Positions 17,308 to 26,104 of a DNA stretch of 64,000 bases are shown in pieces. Made by a program: the position numbers and the translations under genes. A model generated the notes under the pieces. The model was not told the origin of the DNA, ran no database searches, and saw nothing but the letters and a program-made list of their open reading frames with translations. This DNA comes from an uncultured Collinsella sp. (lineage in GTDB: Bacteria > Actinomycetota > Coriobacteriia > Coriobacteriales > Coriobacteriaceae), in contig URMZ01000005.1 in NCBI GenBank assembly GCA_900549025.1, positions 1 to 64,000 of the forward strand, read 5' to 3'. Each line of letters begins with the position of its first letter. Position 1 is the stretch's first letter.

Positions 17308-18564
17308 ATGAAAAACCTTCGAGAAAGATGGCACGGACTAACAGTGCTGGGAGTTGTTGCATTTGCCGCTGCCTGCATGACGGTTGCCCCGGCGCCCTCA
17401 TTTGCTGATATTGCTGGCGGTGGCGGAGGCGGTGGACCGATTACGGAATGGTGTTCCGACGGTCGTCCGAAGACTGGACTCGTTCGGTGCGAGGACGGCA
17501 ACCTTCGCTATTTCGATCCCGAAACTGGCGCCATGGTCACGAACCAGTGGCATAACGAATACGAAGCTGTTTGGTACTATTTTGGCGCTGACGGGATCGC
17601 GGTGTCGGGCTGGCAGTCTATCGGTGGGGACAAGTATTACTTCTACCCCGAAAGCCATGATATGGCATACGGCCGAGTTCAGATTGACGGCAAGAACTAC
17701 TTCCTGAACACCCCTGGTGCCAACGCCGATGGCCGCATGCAGCATAGCGGCTGGCTCTATGACTCCATCTATGGAAAGTGGTTCTATGCGACCTCCAGTG
17801 GCGAACTGCTGACCGGTTGGCATAATATCGGTGGAACTTGGTATTATTTCGACGAGTATGGTGTCATGCTGACCGGCTGGATCAACGTTTCGGGGACGTG
17901 GTACTACGCCAACGCTTCCGGTGCGATGGCCACTGGCTGGCTCAACATCGGCGGTACGTGGTACTACCTCGACGGCTCGGGCGCCATGGTCGCTAACAGC
18001 TGGCGCAGCCTCGGCGGCTCCTGGTACTGGTTCGGCGACTCCGGTACAATGGCCACTGGGTGGTTCTTGGCAGGCGGCTCTTGGTACTATGCGAGCGGTT
18101 CGGGCGCCATGGCAACCGGCTGGCTCAGCAATGGCGGCACGTGGTATTGGCTCGGAGGTTCGGGCGCTATGGCCTCTAACTCTTGGGCTAACGTTGGTGG
18201 AGTTTGGTACTGGTTCGACGATTCCGGCGCGATGGCCACCGGCTGGCGTCAGGTCGGCGGCACCTGGTACTACTTTAGCGGTTCCGGCGCTATGGCCCAC
18301 GACGCCTGGGTCGGCGACTACTACCTCCGGTCTTCCGGTGCCATGGCTACGAATGCCTGGGTTGGCTCCTACTATGTCGGCGAGGACGGCAAGTGGATTC
18401 CGGGCTACGGTTTAGTTTGGTACAAGAGCGGTAGCCATGTTTACCATACGCATAAATGCCGTACCGTTGGCAAGGACGCAAAGGGCTATTCGCAGATCTC
18501 TATCCAGGAGGCCCAGAGGCGTGGCGCTTCACGAGAGTGCAAAAACTGCCAGCAAATTGGCTAG
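17308..18564 (+). CDS. Secreted choline/glucan-binding-type repeat protein with C-terminal Cys/His module
   Basis: A 418-residue exported protein. The signal peptide cleaves near residue 33 (SFA-D), followed by a glycine stretch. About fourteen roughly 20-residue cell-wall-binding repeats (TGW...GGTWYYF...GAMAT) run to about residue 370. The C-terminal 44 residues hold His377, His380, His382, Cys384 and a final Cys411-K-N-Cys414, like the YH-x-x-x-C...AKKRG...PC-K-C modules appended to some surface proteins and nucleases; metal binding is inferred. There is no catalytic domain. AAAAGGA precedes ATG 17308 by 6 bases. In this locus the repeats probably bind phosphocholine on envelope glycans. 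Confidence 0.85.
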   Translation: MKNLRERWHGLTVLGVVAFAAACMTVAPAPSFADIAGGGGGGGPITEWCSDGRPKTGLVRCEDGNLRYFDPETGAMVTNQWHNEYEAVWYYFGADGIAVSGWQSIGGDKYYFYPESHDMAYGRVQIDGKNYFLNTPGANADGRMQHSGWLYDSIYGKWFYATSSGELLTGWHNIGGTWYYFDEYGVMLTGWINVSGTWYYANASGAMATGWLNIGGTWYYLDGSGAMVANSWRSLGGSWYWFGDSGTMATGWFLAGGSWYYASGSGAMATGWLSNGGTWYWLGGSGAMASNSWANVGGVWYWFDDSGAMATGWRQVGGTWYYFSGSGAMAHDAWVGDYYLRSSGAMATNAWVGSYYVGEDGKWIPGYGLVWYKSGSHVYHTHKCRTVGKDAKGYSQISIQEAQRRGASRECKNCQQIG

Positions 18565-18590
18565 TACATTACTGAGCTAGTTTTGATTGA

Positions 18591-18618
18591 GGCCCCGTTG
18601 CCCTGAAGCGACGGGGCC
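18591..18618 (+). terminator. GC hairpin between two repeat-protein genes
   Basis: GGCCCCGTTG pairs with CGACGGGGCC around an 8-base loop, 27 bases after the stop at 18564. No T-run follows, so termination strength is uncertain. Confidence 0.5.
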
Positions 18619-18644
18619 GCTGCGTGATTGGATGCTGTGCTGCT

Positions 18645-20855
18645 ATGAAGAAATGGTCATTCGGAGTGCTGGCTTTTTCGGGCCTCATTTCTTTTGGGCT
18701 CCTTTTGGGTTCGCCTTCGATGTTATACGCCCTTGATTCGAATAACATTGACGAAGGTCCCGCATCTAACGTTGCCATTGCTTCTGTCGAGTCAGGTGTT
18801 GATGCTCAGCGCGAATCGGCCTTCGCCGTTGAGCAGAACTCTCAGGTGGATAATGAGGTCTCTTCTGAGGTTTCGAATCAAATTGTTTGGCATCAAGGAT
18901 GGATATCGCCCGAAGAGGGGGCTGGTTTTTGGCGTTGGGGCTTGTCTGACGGAACAGTCGCTGTTTCTTCTTGGAGACATATAAACGGTAGCTGGTATTG
19001 GTTCGACGACGAAGGTCGAATGGCTCAGGATGGGTTGGTTCAAGTCGGGGGTGCGACTTATGGATTCTCCTCTTCGGGTGCAATGCGTGTCGGCTGGTAC
19101 CTAGATTCTACGGGCTCCACTTCTGCTTGGCGTTATTTCTCCGGTTCTGGCGCCATGTTAAAAGGCTGGCTTTCAGACGGCAACAACTGGTATTGGCTGG
19201 ATGATGAAGGCAAGATGGTCCACGACTCGATGCTGCAGATCGGGGGAGCCACGTATGGATTCTCCTCTTCTGGCGCAATGCTTATCGGATGGCATCTTGA
19301 TGCTTCCGTTTGGCATTATTTCTCCGGCTCTGGCGCCCTGGTAAAGGGCTGGCTCTCGGATGGGGGCCGTTGGTATTGGCTTGATCCTGCGGACGGTTCT
19401 ATGGCCACCGGGCTGAATGCATGCAATGGAACCCCTTATATCTTTAACGGATCGGGGGCCATGCTCTCCTCCCAGTGGGCGCTTATTGACAACAACTGGT
19501 ATTACGCTGACTCCAACGGCTTGCTGCATGGAGGTTGGTTGCTTCTAGGGAATTCTTGGTATTACCTGGATCCAGGAAGCCATATTATGCTCACGGGCTT
19601 TGTGCGAGTGGGTACAACCTCCTATTTCCTTACGAGTTCAGGTGCCATGGCAACAGGCTGGGCACTTGCTGATGATACTTGGTATTACGCCGCATCAAAC
19701 GGAGCTATTCAACGAGGGCGATGGATAAAGTCCGGAAGCGCCTGGTATTACCTTGATGATGTATCCGGCGCAATGCGTACTGGTGAATATACGGTAGGCG
19801 ACACGCGCTATTATTCTTATGATTCCGGTGCGATGGCATCTTCGTGCTGGATTAACTTGAGCGACGGTATGTCATGGGCGAATTCGTCTGGAGCGCTGAG
19901 CGAGCCGTTGCCTGCTTCATCTGATGGATCTCCCGTAATCGCTGATCGTGCCGACTTGTCTTCATTGCCAGGTACAATTCATATTGGAGACGCGGTTTTC
20001 TATGCGGACGCAAACGGTGTCGTTAATGTGGCATCTGGTTGGATTATGCCGAATGACGCTTCTGACGAAAACGACAATACTTGGTACTACGCATCTTCCA
20101 ATGGTGTCCTTAAGTCTGGTTGGCAATATGTCAACGGTGCGTGGTATTGGATGGATCCTTCCACATTCAAGATGAAAACTGGATGGCTTAATGACGGCGG
20201 TACGTGGTACTGGCTCCAGCCATCGGGCGCCATGTTTGCTAATGGGTGGCTGAAAATCGATGGCGTTGACTACTACTTCAATGCAAGTGGTGCATGGTTG
20301 AATACGTCTGGTTCTGTTTTGGGGGTCAATAGGTCCAGTCTGGTCAATTGGCTTATGAGCCACGAAAACGACGGCTATTACCGTGGAACACGCTATGATA
20401 CGCATCTTAGCCAAGAAACATGCATGTATCCAAAGGGTGATCCTCGTTGGGACGGGTATACCGGTATGAACTGCGGCGGATTTGTATCGCATGCATATAT
20501 GAAAGCGGGCGGGAATTTAGCTCCCATTGCCGCCGAGCAGAGTCATTCCCCTTGGAGTGGAGGTCCCGGAAGGGGCGGCTGCGTAAACGCTTATCGTTGG
20601 TACGGCTACGCTATCGATACGTGCGCGAACGTGACTTATTTCAATTCTATTGATGAGTTACTGCGTAGTGGTTTGGCTCGTAAGGGGGACATTGTGTTCT
20701 TTAATCCTTACAACCCATATGCGGACGATAGCCACATTGGCTTTTTCTGGGGCAATTCGCCGAGCGAAAATTTGTTCTGGCATAGTGATGGTTATGGAAA
20801 TCGCATCTCCGGTTTGACCGCTTTGGGCCCATCGAAAGTAATACTGATTCGTTAG
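18645..20855 (+). CDS. Choline-binding-type repeat protein with NlpC/P60-like (CHAP-like) C-terminal domain
   Basis: A 736-residue exported wall-remodelling candidate. Signal peptide 1-29 (LYA-LD), an acidic/Ser spacer, then about twenty-five wall-binding repeats to about residue 560. The C-terminal domain (about 575-736) has a papain-like Cys/His arrangement: Cys610 in MNCGGFVSHAY and His697 in DSHIGFFWG. This fits an NlpC/P60 or related amidase/endopeptidase fold that would cut peptidoglycan peptides. ATG 18645 is the first Met before the hydrophobic core; GTG 18624 is possible, but neither has a good ribosome site. It sits downstream of another repeat-protein gene. Confidence 0.85.
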   Translation: MKKWSFGVLAFSGLISFGLLLGSPSMLYALDSNNIDEGPASNVAIASVESGVDAQRESAFAVEQNSQVDNEVSSEVSNQIVWHQGWISPEEGAGFWRWGLSDGTVAVSSWRHINGSWYWFDDEGRMAQDGLVQVGGATYGFSSSGAMRVGWYLDSTGSTSAWRYFSGSGAMLKGWLSDGNNWYWLDDEGKMVHDSMLQIGGATYGFSSSGAMLIGWHLDASVWHYFSGSGALVKGWLSDGGRWYWLDPADGSMATGLNACNGTPYIFNGSGAMLSSQWALIDNNWYYADSNGLLHGGWLLLGNSWYYLDPGSHIMLTGFVRVGTTSYFLTSSGAMATGWALADDTWYYAASNGAIQRGRWIKSGSAWYYLDDVSGAMRTGEYTVGDTRYYSYDSGAMASSCWINLSDGMSWANSSGALSEPLPASSDGSPVIADRADLSSLPGTIHIGDAVFYADANGVVNVASGWIMPNDASDENDNTWYYASSNGVLKSGWQYVNGAWYWMDPSTFKMKTGWLNDGGTWYWLQPSGAMFANGWLKIDGVDYYFNASGAWLNTSGSVLGVNRSSLVNWLMSHENDGYYRGTRYDTHLSQETCMYPKGDPRWDGYTGMNCGGFVSHAYMKAGGNLAPIAAEQSHSPWSGGPGRGGCVNAYRWYGYAIDTCANVTYFNSIDELLRSGLARKGDIVFFNPYNPYADDSHIGFFWGNSPSENLFWHSDGYGNRISGLTALGPSKVILIR

Positions 20856-20866
20856 AATTCCGAGTT

Positions 20867-20897
20867 GTAGGGGACTCTCTGGGCCCCCTACCTTTTT
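20867..20897 (+). terminator. Intrinsic terminator
   Basis: GTAGGGG pairs with CCCCCTAC and is followed by CTTTTTG, 12 bases after the stop at 20855. The rest of the gap to 21120 holds no gene; a GGGTTCAACCC string near 20970 looks tRNA T-arm-like but has no tRNA around it. Confidence 0.8.
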
Positions 20898-21120
20898 GAC
20901 ATCTGGTTTGAAAGTTTATTTGAAGTCGGTATTCTTGGGGGCAAGAGGAGGGGGCAATGAGCCTGCGGGTTCAACCCTGCCGGTAAGTTCTTCTTTTCTT
21001 TGCAGCATTGCGCCCAACTATTTATTGTCCTAGATGGCATCTTGTCCTGTTAGATGTTCGGGAATCTTTCATAGCTATGCTGTAAGCTAGACGCAATCAA
21101 GAGCGAATGACGAGGTTTAC

Positions 21121-22854
21121 ATGAACAAACATTTTAAGTTGTTTTCGGCATTGTTGGTGCTGATGCTCCTTGCGCCCGTTTCTATGTTTGTATGCCCTGC
21201 GGATGCAGGGACTGCTCAGACTCTGGTTGAGAATTCTTGGCGTTATGAGGGTGGACAATTAGTTTCAGATGATGCTTCTTCCGAAGAAGACGGAATAGCT
21301 TTATTGTCTATGGACACTCTTCCCGATGGGGTTACAGCTCAGGGCATTGACGTCAGCGAGCACCAAGGGCGTATTGATTGGGACGCAGTTAAAGCTTCTG
21401 GCATCGATTTCGCTATTCTGCGCGTTGGGTTTGGCGCTCCGTCTTTCGGCGGTCGAATTGACTATCAATTTAATCGAAATATTTCTGAGTGCGAGCGACT
21501 CGGAATTCCCTACGGCGTCTATGTCTATTCATATGCTTTTGATAATCAACAGGCAGCCGATGAGGCGTCCATGGTGATTGACTGCCTATCGGGGCACAAT
21601 CCTAGGCTACCGGTGTATTACGATCTTGAGGACAAGACAATTATTGCAGATGGTCGTCAATCCGGAATTGCATCTAGAGCTCAGACATTCTGTAATAAGA
21701 TTTCTAGTGCTGGATATAAGCCAGGCATTTATGCAAACCTAAATTGGTTTAACAATATATTGACCGACCCTGTATTTAAGAGCGGTTCTTGGGATCATTG
21801 GATTGCTCAATACAACTCCCAATGTCACTATACCGGCAGTTACAGCTTTTGGCAGTATACAAGCCGCGGAAAAGTTTCTGGTATTAGCGGAAACGTTGAT
21901 ATGAATTACGCGTATGTTGATGTCTCTCTTTATTACTGGCAGTTAAAAGAGGGCACTTGGTATTACGCAACCTCTGACGGCAAAGCGTATACCGGATGGT
22001 TGCGCCAGGGCGGAGCCTGGTATTGGCTCGACCCCGACGCGGGCGGTGTAATGGCCACCGGGCTCCACGAGTGCAACGGCTCCCTGTACTGGTTCAACTC
22101 CTCCGGCGCGATGGCGACCGGATGGGTCCTCGACGGCGGGACCTGGTACTACGCGACGGGCTCTGGCGCGCTGGCGCGCGGCCCCGTATCCGTCGGCGGC
22201 GTGCCCTACTGCTTCGATGTCCGGACGGGGGCCATGCTGACGGGCTACCAGACGGACGCGCAGGGCGTCCGCCGCTACTTCGGCAACTGCGGCCCCCTTA
22301 ACGGCTGGGGCTTCGTCGACGGCTCCTGGTACTGGTTCGCTGACGGTATCGCCTCGACCGGCTGGCTTTACACCGGCGGTTCCTGGTACTGGCTCGAGCC
22401 CGACGCGGGCGGCGCCATGGCGACGGGCCTCCACGCGTGCAACGGCGCAGCGTACTGGTTCAACGCCTCCGGCGCCATGGCGACCGGCTGGGTGCTCGAC
22501 GGCGGCACCTGGTACTACGCGACGGGCTCCGGCGCCCTCGCCTCCGGCTGGCTCAACTTAAACGGTACGTGGTACTGGCTCGATCCCTCGACGCACGCCA
22601 TGGCCACCGGGCTCCATGGGTGCAACGGCTCCATGTACTGGTTCAACGGCTCCGGCTCGATGGCGACCGGATGGGTCCTCGACGGCGGCACATGGTACTA
22701 CGCGACGAGCTCCGGCGCCCTCACCTCCGGCTGGGCCTACGTCGGCGGCGCCTGGTACTGGCTTGACCCCTCGACGCACGCTATGACTACGGGTGTTCAA
22801 GAAATCGATGGGGTGAAATACTCTTTTGCTAGTAATGGCGCTTGGCTCGGCTAG
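21121..22854 (+). CDS. GH25 lysozyme with choline-binding-type repeats
   Basis: A 577-residue secreted muramidase. Signal peptide at 1-29. The GH25 catalytic domain spans about 72-262: GIDVSEHQG with Asp77, and YYDLED with Asp168 and Glu170, the usual catalytic acids, plus FWQYTSRG near its end. About fifteen wall-binding repeats fill 272-577. The layout (catalytic domain first, repeats last) is that of pneumococcal phage lysozymes such as Cpl-1, which require choline. GAGG lies 5 bases before ATG 21121. The first half is AT-richer, while DNA from about 22020 to 22760 is strikingly GC-rich and shares long near-identical blocks with the next gene. Confidence 0.93.
   Translation: MNKHFKLFSALLVLMLLAPVSMFVCPADAGTAQTLVENSWRYEGGQLVSDDASSEEDGIALLSMDTLPDGVTAQGIDVSEHQGRIDWDAVKASGIDFAILRVGFGAPSFGGRIDYQFNRNISECERLGIPYGVYVYSYAFDNQQAADEASMVIDCLSGHNPRLPVYYDLEDKTIIADGRQSGIASRAQTFCNKISSAGYKPGIYANLNWFNNILTDPVFKSGSWDHWIAQYNSQCHYTGSYSFWQYTSRGKVSGISGNVDMNYAYVDVSLYYWQLKEGTWYYATSDGKAYTGWLRQGGAWYWLDPDAGGVMATGLHECNGSLYWFNSSGAMATGWVLDGGTWYYATGSGALARGPVSVGGVPYCFDVRTGAMLTGYQTDAQGVRRYFGNCGPLNGWGFVDGSWYWFADGIASTGWLYTGGSWYWLEPDAGGAMATGLHACNGAAYWFNASGAMATGWVLDGGTWYYATGSGALASGWLNLNGTWYWLDPSTHAMATGLHGCNGSMYWFNGSGSMATGWVLDGGTWYYATSSGALTSGWAYVGGAWYWLDPSTHAMTTGVQEIDGVKYSFASNGAWLG
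22051..22610 (+). repeat. Near-identical DNA block shared with 23464-24022 (copy 1)
   Basis: About 560 bases encoding the same string of wall-binding repeats (including RGPVSVGGVPYCFD and YQTDAQGVRRYFG) recur in the neighbouring gene with few changes. It is GC-rich compared with the rest of the gene. Confidence 0.85.
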
Positions 22855-22954
22855 CAACTCTTCCTTAATTGCTTTTTTCTAATTACATATTGCTCTTAGC
22901 TATCCATTTGTAGACTATGTTTATATAAAAATTGGTAACTACTGGGGGCTGCAC

Positions 22955-25096
22955 ATGGCAAGGAAAAAGCAAATAACATTAATCCTAATCATTCTTTCAA
23001 CTCTACTGCTCGCTGGACCCGGTGTGGTTGATATCGCGAACGCAGAACCCATAAGCTCCTCCATCCCTACTGATTTTGAGCGGCAATCCGTCCCCTCGAC
23101 TCTTTCTCCTTCCGATTCAATCGATGATGGTCCTGCTCAAGAATCCGTTAAATGGAATCTGGGTTGGAATTCGTTTGACGGCAACTGGTTCTATGTGGAT
23201 TCAGTCAATCCGGTCTCGTTGCATTCTGGCTGGCTCTATACCAATGGGGCCTGGTATTGGCTCGACCCCTCGACGCATGCCATGGCCATCGGGCTCCATG
23301 AGTGCAATGGCTCCGCGTACTGGTTTGACGCCTCCGGCGCGATGGCGACCGGGTGGGTCCTCGACGGCGGTACCTGGTACTACGCGACGGGCTCCGGCGC
23401 CCTCGCCTCCGGTTGGGCCTACGTCGGCAGCGCCTGGTACTGGCTTGATCCCTCCACCCATGCCATGGCTACCGGCCTTCACGAGTGCAACGGCTCCCTG
23501 TACTGGTTTAATTCGTCCGGCGCGATGGCGACCGGGTGGGTCCTCGACGGCGGCACCTGGTACTACGCGACTGGCTCCGGCGCGCTGGCGCGCGGCCCCG
23601 TTTCCGTCGGCGGCGTGCCCTACTGCTTCGACGCCCGGACGGGGGCCATGCTGACGGGCTACCAGACGGACGCGCAGGGCGTCCGCCGCTACTTCGGCAG
23701 CTGCGGTCCCCTTAACGGCTGGGGCCTCGTCGACGGCTCCTGGTACTGGTTCGCTGACGGTATCGCCTCGACTGGCTGGCTTTACACCGGCGGCTCCTGG
23801 TACTGGCTCGACCCCGACGCGGGCGGCGCCATGGCGACGGGCCTCCATTCGTGCCACGGCTCCGCGTACTGGTTCAATGACTCCGGCGCGATGGCGACCG
23901 GATGGGTCCTCGACGGCGGCACCTGGTACTACGCGACAGGCTCCGGCGCGCTGGCCTCCGGCTGGCTCAGCCTAAACGGTGCGTGGTACTGGCTCGACCC
24001 CGCGACGCACGCCATGGCAACGGGCTTTCAAACTATTGGATCATGTGAATACATATTTAATAGTTCCGGCAAGATGATGGCTAATTGCTGGTCAAACGGT
24101 GATGGGTCCTGTATGTATCATTCTTCATCCAGCGGTGCAATTGACCTTAAGGGCATAATGACCGATTCGGGAATCCAGCTGATTGACGATGGCGGGAATG
24201 TTAGAACGGGCTGGATTGAGAGTCAGGGTTCTCGATATTATTGTTCTGCTGATGGGGTAATTCTGACTGGATGGCAGCAAATAGCTGGGTCTTGGTATTA
24301 CTTTAACTCGGATGGTCGAATGGCGACCGGCTGGCTTAACGATGGCGGTAACTGGTACTGGCTAGATTCCGCTTCTGGCATAATGAAAACGGGATGGCTT
24401 TCCCGTGGGGACACATGGTATTACCTTGATGCCGCACGTGGGGGAGTAATGTTGAGCAACGGTTGGTATTGGATCGGCTCTACTGACTACAAGTTCAGTT
24501 CATCCGGCGCAATGGTTGGCGCTTGGGTCGATGTCCCGTGCTATTCGCAGTACCCGGAACTTCCTACTGGCTGTGAGTCGGTTGCCCTTACAAACTTGCT
24601 TAACTACTATGGTTTCGGTTTAGGTAAGACGATTATTGCGGATTACTATTTGCCCAAGGGAAGCAATGGCAATTTTGTTACCGCTTTTGATGGCAATCCA
24701 AGGCGTAGCAGCGGGGGTCTCATGGGATGCGTCGCCCCTGCGATTACTATAGCTGGTAATAACTTTCTGCGTGCTGCTGGAAGTGGCAAGCAGGCAAAAG
24801 ACGTCTCTTTCTCGTCAATTTCTTCCATTAAGAACAGACTGACCTGTGGTCAACCTGTTGAGATGTGGAATACCGAGTGGGGAAGTTGGCCAGGAGGCCG
24901 TTATGCTGCGCGTTGGTATAACGGGCATTCCTATGGCCTGTGGGGCGGTAATCATGCCGTAGTCCTTAAAGGCTATGATGACGAGCAGGGAATTGTCTAT
25001 CTTTCGGATTCGATTAACGGCAATGTTACGCGAAATGCCCAGGTGTTCTTCGGTACGTGGCAACAGATGGATAGCCAGGCCGTGGTAATTGAATAG
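22955..25096 (+). CDS. Choline-binding-type repeat protein with C39-like cysteine peptidase domain
   Basis: A 713-residue secreted protein. Signal peptide 1-30 (ANA-EP), a short spacer, about twenty-two repeats to about 515, then a peptidase domain of the C39_2 type (about 522-713). The likely catalytic residues are Cys540 in PTGCESVALTNLLNYYG and His667 in GGNHAVVLKGYD, with a downstream Asp in YLSDS. Relatives are secreted endopeptidases of uncertain substrate. The repeat array carries the DNA block shared with the GH25 gene. It ends at a strong bidirectional terminator facing licB. Confidence 0.88.
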   Translation: MARKKQITLILIILSTLLLAGPGVVDIANAEPISSSIPTDFERQSVPSTLSPSDSIDDGPAQESVKWNLGWNSFDGNWFYVDSVNPVSLHSGWLYTNGAWYWLDPSTHAMAIGLHECNGSAYWFDASGAMATGWVLDGGTWYYATGSGALASGWAYVGSAWYWLDPSTHAMATGLHECNGSLYWFNSSGAMATGWVLDGGTWYYATGSGALARGPVSVGGVPYCFDARTGAMLTGYQTDAQGVRRYFGSCGPLNGWGLVDGSWYWFADGIASTGWLYTGGSWYWLDPDAGGAMATGLHSCHGSAYWFNDSGAMATGWVLDGGTWYYATGSGALASGWLSLNGAWYWLDPATHAMATGFQTIGSCEYIFNSSGKMMANCWSNGDGSCMYHSSSSGAIDLKGIMTDSGIQLIDDGGNVRTGWIESQGSRYYCSADGVILTGWQQIAGSWYYFNSDGRMATGWLNDGGNWYWLDSASGIMKTGWLSRGDTWYYLDAARGGVMLSNGWYWIGSTDYKFSSSGAMVGAWVDVPCYSQYPELPTGCESVALTNLLNYYGFGLGKTIIADYYLPKGSNGNFVTAFDGNPRRSSGGLMGCVAPAITIAGNNFLRAAGSGKQAKDVSFSSISSIKNRLTCGQPVEMWNTEWGSWPGGRYAARWYNGHSYGLWGGNHAVVLKGYDDEQGIVYLSDSINGNVTRNAQVFFGTWQQMDSQAVVIE
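23464..24022 (+). repeat. Near-identical DNA block shared with 22051-22610 (copy 2)
   Basis: Second copy of the GC-rich stretch described for 22051-22610. Direct orientation and about 1.4 kb spacing make it a substrate for recombination or gene conversion. Confidence 0.85.
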
Positions 25097-25106
25097 CCAT
25101 GATGTT

Positions 25107-25142
25107 AAAAAAGGGGAGAGCTCGATGAGCTCTCCCCTTTTT
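25107..25142. terminator. Bidirectional intrinsic terminator
   Basis: AAAAGGGGAGAGCTC pairs perfectly with GAGCTCTCCCCTTTT around a 3-base loop, with A and T runs on either side. It serves both the rightward peptidase gene and the leftward lic operon. Confidence 0.92.
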
Positions 25143-25160
25143 ACTACATTTTTAATCAAG

Positions 25161-26102
25161 CTACGCTGTCCTATTACGTCCAAATAGTTCGTCCCAGTTA
25201 CTAGCTGCCAAAACTGTTCCGCACACAATTACAACGCAGCAGATTACGGATGCCATGTCGGGAATTGTTCCAAGCAAGATCAGGCCAAAGACCACCGACC
25301 ATGCCGAATAGGAGATATTCAGAGCCATCGCACGCGCTGCTCCGATTGCCGCAATGCCCTTGTAATAGAACAGATAGGATGCAGTTCCTGCGAGCCCGGC
25401 GAGTGCAATAATCAATGTGGGCATGCTCGGGATTGCGCCCAGCGTGAAATGCCATGCTCCGAAGAGGGGAAGTACAAGCACTCCATAAACAAGCGCACTT
25501 GTAGTTTCGCGGATTTGCAAAGCCGTTTCGTCATCAACGGCATCATCTTTCATTCCCCATGCGCACAGCACCGCTTCGGATCCCCATCCAATAACGGCAA
25601 GCACCGCGCCGAGTAAGCCGAGAGGGGCATTTGCAATCTCGCTCGATCCGGCCGATAGATAGCCCATCGTCATTACGCCGCAAAGGGCAACAAGAAGGGA
25701 AAGAATCTGACCTTTGCCCATTTTCTCCTTCAGCAGCACGAACGAAAGGAATGCTCCGACTGCGGGATAGAAGGCGGAGATAATTGCCGTGTAGGCTGCT
25801 CCGATATTATTAATCGCCAATACGTATCCGGTCATTCCGATAGGTCCACCGAGCAGTGCGCCGGCGATGACGACCTTGCCAGAACGAGTTTTAAGTGCAG
25901 CGAGCGTGTCTTTTAATCTGCCTCGAACCCCCATGTATCCAAAGAGCCAGATTGCACAGAAGGCATCATGGAGAAAAGATCCCGCAATGGAGGCGCATGC
26001 AAGCGCTTCCGCCGATCCAATATAGGGCGCGAGTGCCAAACCGATTCCAAGAATTACTGTATCAAGGCCCCAAAGAAGGCCGCTAAAAAAGCCGAATTGC
26101 AT
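25161..26102 (-). CDS. licB: LicB-type choline transporter (DMT/EamA superfamily)
   Basis: A 313-residue inner-membrane transporter with about ten hydrophobic helices. It matches LicB rather than generic EamA exporters: an N-terminal FGFFSGLLWGLDTVILG, then ALLGGPIGMTGYVLAI, SAFYPAVGAFLSF, IGWGSEAVLCAWGM and ALNISYSAWSVVFG, each aligning by eye with pneumococcal LicB. It should import choline for phosphocholine synthesis. The gene follows the HTH-LicC-LicA gene by 2 bases with AAAGGTGA before its ATG, so it is translated from the same mRNA. Confidence 0.88.
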   Translation of the reverse strand: MQFGFFSGLLWGLDTVILGIGLALAPYIGSAEALACASIAGSFLHDAFCAIWLFGYMGVRGRLKDTLAALKTRSGKVVIAGALLGGPIGMTGYVLAINNIGAAYTAIISAFYPAVGAFLSFVLLKEKMGKGQILSLLVALCGVMTMGYLSAGSSEIANAPLGLLGAVLAVIGWGSEAVLCAWGMKDDAVDDETALQIRETTSALVYGVLVLPLFGAWHFTLGAIPSMPTLIIALAGLAGTASYLFYYKGIAAIGAARAMALNISYSAWSVVFGLILLGTIPDMASVICCVVIVCGTVLAASNWDELFGRNRTA

Positions 26103-26104
26103 CG

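Noticed and set aside
20960-20985. tRNA T-arm-like string GGGTTCAACCC
   Set aside because: No acceptor, D or anticodon arms nearby and no CCA; at best a remnant, and no attachment-site repeat was found.
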